Below are positions 62,665 through 64,000 of a stretch of 64,000 bases of DNA, one piece after another. Numbering within the stretch: position 1 is the first letter of the stretch; the number at the start of each line of letters is the position of its first letter. The notes beneath the pieces are model-generated. The model had not been told where the DNA came from, did no database searches, and was given only the letters and a program-made list of their open reading frames with translations. Position numbers and translations under genes: made by a program. This DNA is from Sipunculus nudus (lineage: Eukaryota; Annelida; Sipuncula; Golfingiida; Sipunculidae). The stretch covers positions 13,632,882 to 13,696,881 of the forward strand of contig CM049317.1 of the NCBI GenBank assembly GCA_026874595.1. The letters are read 5' to 3'.

Positions 62665-63350
62665 TATATATATGTCAAGGTAGAGATTGTGATTTGGTAT
62701 AATCGGAGTTTCTACCATTAGAAACTACGATCAGAGTCTCTGCTGGTAGAAACCACGATTGGAGTTTCTACAGGTAGAAACTCCTATCCTACTAGTAGAG
62801 ATTTCGATCATGGTTTCTACCAGTAGGAACTCTGATCCTGCTGGTAGGAACTTCAATTCTACTGATACTATACTGGTAGAGACTCCAATCACAGTTCCTA
62901 CCTGAAGAAACTGCAATGCTACTGGTAGGAACTTCAATTCTACGGATGGGCCAACCAGTAGAAACTGCGATCCTACCAGGCTAGTAGAATCTGTGATCTT
63001 ACTGGTAGGAACTTCAATTAATGATAATAAGCCAACCAGTAGAAACTGCGATCCTACTGTTAGGAACTTCAGTTCTATAGATAGGAACTCCATTGGAGCA
63101 AATCCCAAAATAAGTTTCTGTGGTTGTTTAATAATATTATATGTTTATTTAAATATTAAATATGTGAATTTTCTTTTAAAAAAAAAAGAATTTTCTTTTT
63201 TAAAGAAACCACAATCGGAATCTCTACCAGTGGGATCAGAGTTTCTACTGGTCTGATCATGGTTTCTACCAGCAGAGACTCCGATTGTAGTTTCCCCCAG
63301 TAGAAACTCCGATTCTACCAGATCGCAAACTCTACCCTGACATATATATA
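62665..63350. mobile_element. Foldback element, 686 bp, about 95-bp inverted ends and internal palindromic repeats
   Basis: The left end, TATATATATGTCAAGGTAGA, matches the reverse complement of the right end, TATATATATGTCAGGGTAGA. The match continues imperfectly for about 95 bp through AATCGGAGTTTCTAC and GTCTCTGCTGGTAGAAACCA. Inside, GTTTCTACCAGTAGAAAC-like units of about 24-30 bp repeat in both orientations around an AT-rich centre (about 63120-63210). No transposase is present. It sits in DARS1 intron 3, 131 bp before exon 4. Confidence 0.8.
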
Positions 63351-63481
63351 TGTAATATCTTTTCTTGGCAAGTACTTTGCAGTTGTGATCTATAAAAAAT
63401 GAACATGTTCCTTGAATGTAGGTTTATTTACTAATAATGATGACCAGGTCAGACTAAATATGATATGTTCTTTTTTTGAAG

Positions 63482-63584
63482 GAAAGCAATGTTTCTTGGT
63501 GTTGCGGCAACAACAATACACACTACAGAGTCTGTTGTTTGTCACTGATAAGATCAGTAAACCAATGGTACGCTTTGTAGCAGA
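63482..63584 (+). CDS. DARS1: DARS1 coding exon 4, OB-fold strand KQCFLVLRQQQ
   Basis: The acceptor is TTCTTTTTTTGAAG and the donor is GCAGA|GTAAGT. The exon enters in phase 1, completing Gly107, and encodes residues 107-140. KQCFLVLRQQQ (108-118) is the conserved OB-fold strand of AspRS; the sequence continues YTLQSLLFV and ISKPMVRFVA, matching the spacing of the family. Two bases (GA) of the next codon remain, so the following exon must enter in phase 2. That exon is not found in the last 416 bases of the window. Confidence 0.95.
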
Positions 63585-64000
63585 GTAAGTGCACCTACAA
63601 ATCATCCAATCAGAAAGAATGTTATATTCTCTGCTGTATTGACTTATAGATTTGGCAAGAAAATTAATTATCACTATATAGATCAAGCAAGCCAATTTCA
63701 TTTTCATAATTTCAAGTGACATATTGACATGTTTTTGTGGTGCCCCCTACAGCCAGCTATTGGAACTATCCCCTGCATTCACATTGGGCTCAAAAATATA
63801 TTTCAAATTCTTCTAGATAATTGTGTTTATGCTGTTCAACAGGTCACACAGGTCCATTGCATTTTATTTGCAACTTGTGGTAGTAATGTCCTGTAAGTAA
63901 ATAACATTGCCATGTCCATTTTAGGACATACAGTTTTGTGTAAACATAAAAAACAGACATTTTAGTGATGAACTGTTTTATTCAAATAAATGGCTATGAT
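63585..64000. other. Start of DARS1 intron 4
   Basis: It follows the GTAAGT donor. Acceptor-like CCCCCTACAG (to 63752) and CTGTTCAACAG (to 63841) are not followed by AspRS-like codons, so the next exon is outside the window. Confidence 0.6.

Larger units (their letters stand above)
26183..64000 (+). other. DARS1: DARS1 gene (cytoplasmic aspartyl-tRNA synthetase), 5' part, four coding exons, runs off the right edge
   Basis: Aspartyl-tRNA synthetase is a class IIb enzyme that charges tRNA-Asp with aspartate in the cytosol; in animals it also sits in the multi-synthetase complex. Four exons join in frame: 47 + 94 + 178 + 103 nt, with intron phases 2, 0 and 1 and GT-AG borders throughout. They give 140 residues: a charged leader, a lysine/alanine-rich extension, and the start of the anticodon-binding OB fold (VWIRARVHTSR, then KQCFLVLRQQQ). 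Both OB-fold strings are close to the animal family as I remember it. The catalytic domain (class II motifs 1-3) is not in the window. Introns are 15,352, 13,537 and 8,091 bp, all crowded with repeats. The start codons of this gene and the minus-strand zinc-finger gene lie 268 bp apart. Confidence 0.93.

Noticed and set aside
63842-63895. Candidate exon between CTGTTCAACAG and CCTGTAAGT
   Set aside because: It has acceptor- and donor-like edges, but the encoded residues in any frame do not resemble the next part of AspRS.

Overview
This is intron-rich, AT-rich animal nuclear DNA with many transposon relics and minisatellites. There are no operons, bacterial genes or CRISPR arrays. The organism is probably a marine invertebrate, plausibly a mollusc or another lophotrochozoan. 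That guess rests only on the style of the dispersed repeats and SINEs and is weak.

Two host genes can be supported, both partial. They diverge from one CpG-rich promoter at about 25.3-26.5 kb, with 268 bp between the two start codons. On the plus strand is cytoplasmic aspartyl-tRNA synthetase (DARS1). Four coding exons (26183-26229, 41582-41675, 55213-55390, 63482-63584) join in frame across three large introns (15.4, 13.5 and 8.1 kb) to give residues 1-140; the rest lies beyond the right edge. On the minus strand are the first two coding exons (25914-25875, 19885-19764) of a zinc-finger corepressor-type protein. It begins with the MSRRKQSKP signature shared by FOG/ZFPM, SALL and BCL11 proteins, followed by an acidic stretch; the rest lies beyond the left edge.

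Layout: 1-19.7 kb is the downstream intron of the zinc-finger gene. It holds a hAT-type MITE, other inverted-repeat elements, a TA-flanked 1.4-kb transposon and a dimeric 277-bp satellite. 19.8-25.9 kb is that gene's first intron, with a 5'-truncated LINE flanked by a perfect 16-bp target duplication. 26.2-41.6 kb is DARS1 intron 1, with two large minisatellites (27.6-33.2 and 34.1-36.8 kb). 41.7-55.2 kb is intron 2, with a second hAT MITE, a 30-bp minisatellite split by a LINE, and two tRNA-derived SINEs. 55.4-63.5 kb is intron 3, almost filled by a 7-kb minisatellite and a foldback element.

The most striking observation is that the 7-kb array in intron 3 is an amplification of the end of DARS1 exon 3 together with its 5' splice site. 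The 42-bp period starts inside the exon, in the codons for WIRARVHTSRSKG. About 160 copies follow, each carrying a GTAGGT donor-like hexamer. A segment of about 3.0 kb of this array has itself been duplicated almost without change. The longest open reading frames in the window are artefacts of this array, because a 42-bp unit without stops stays open in several frames.
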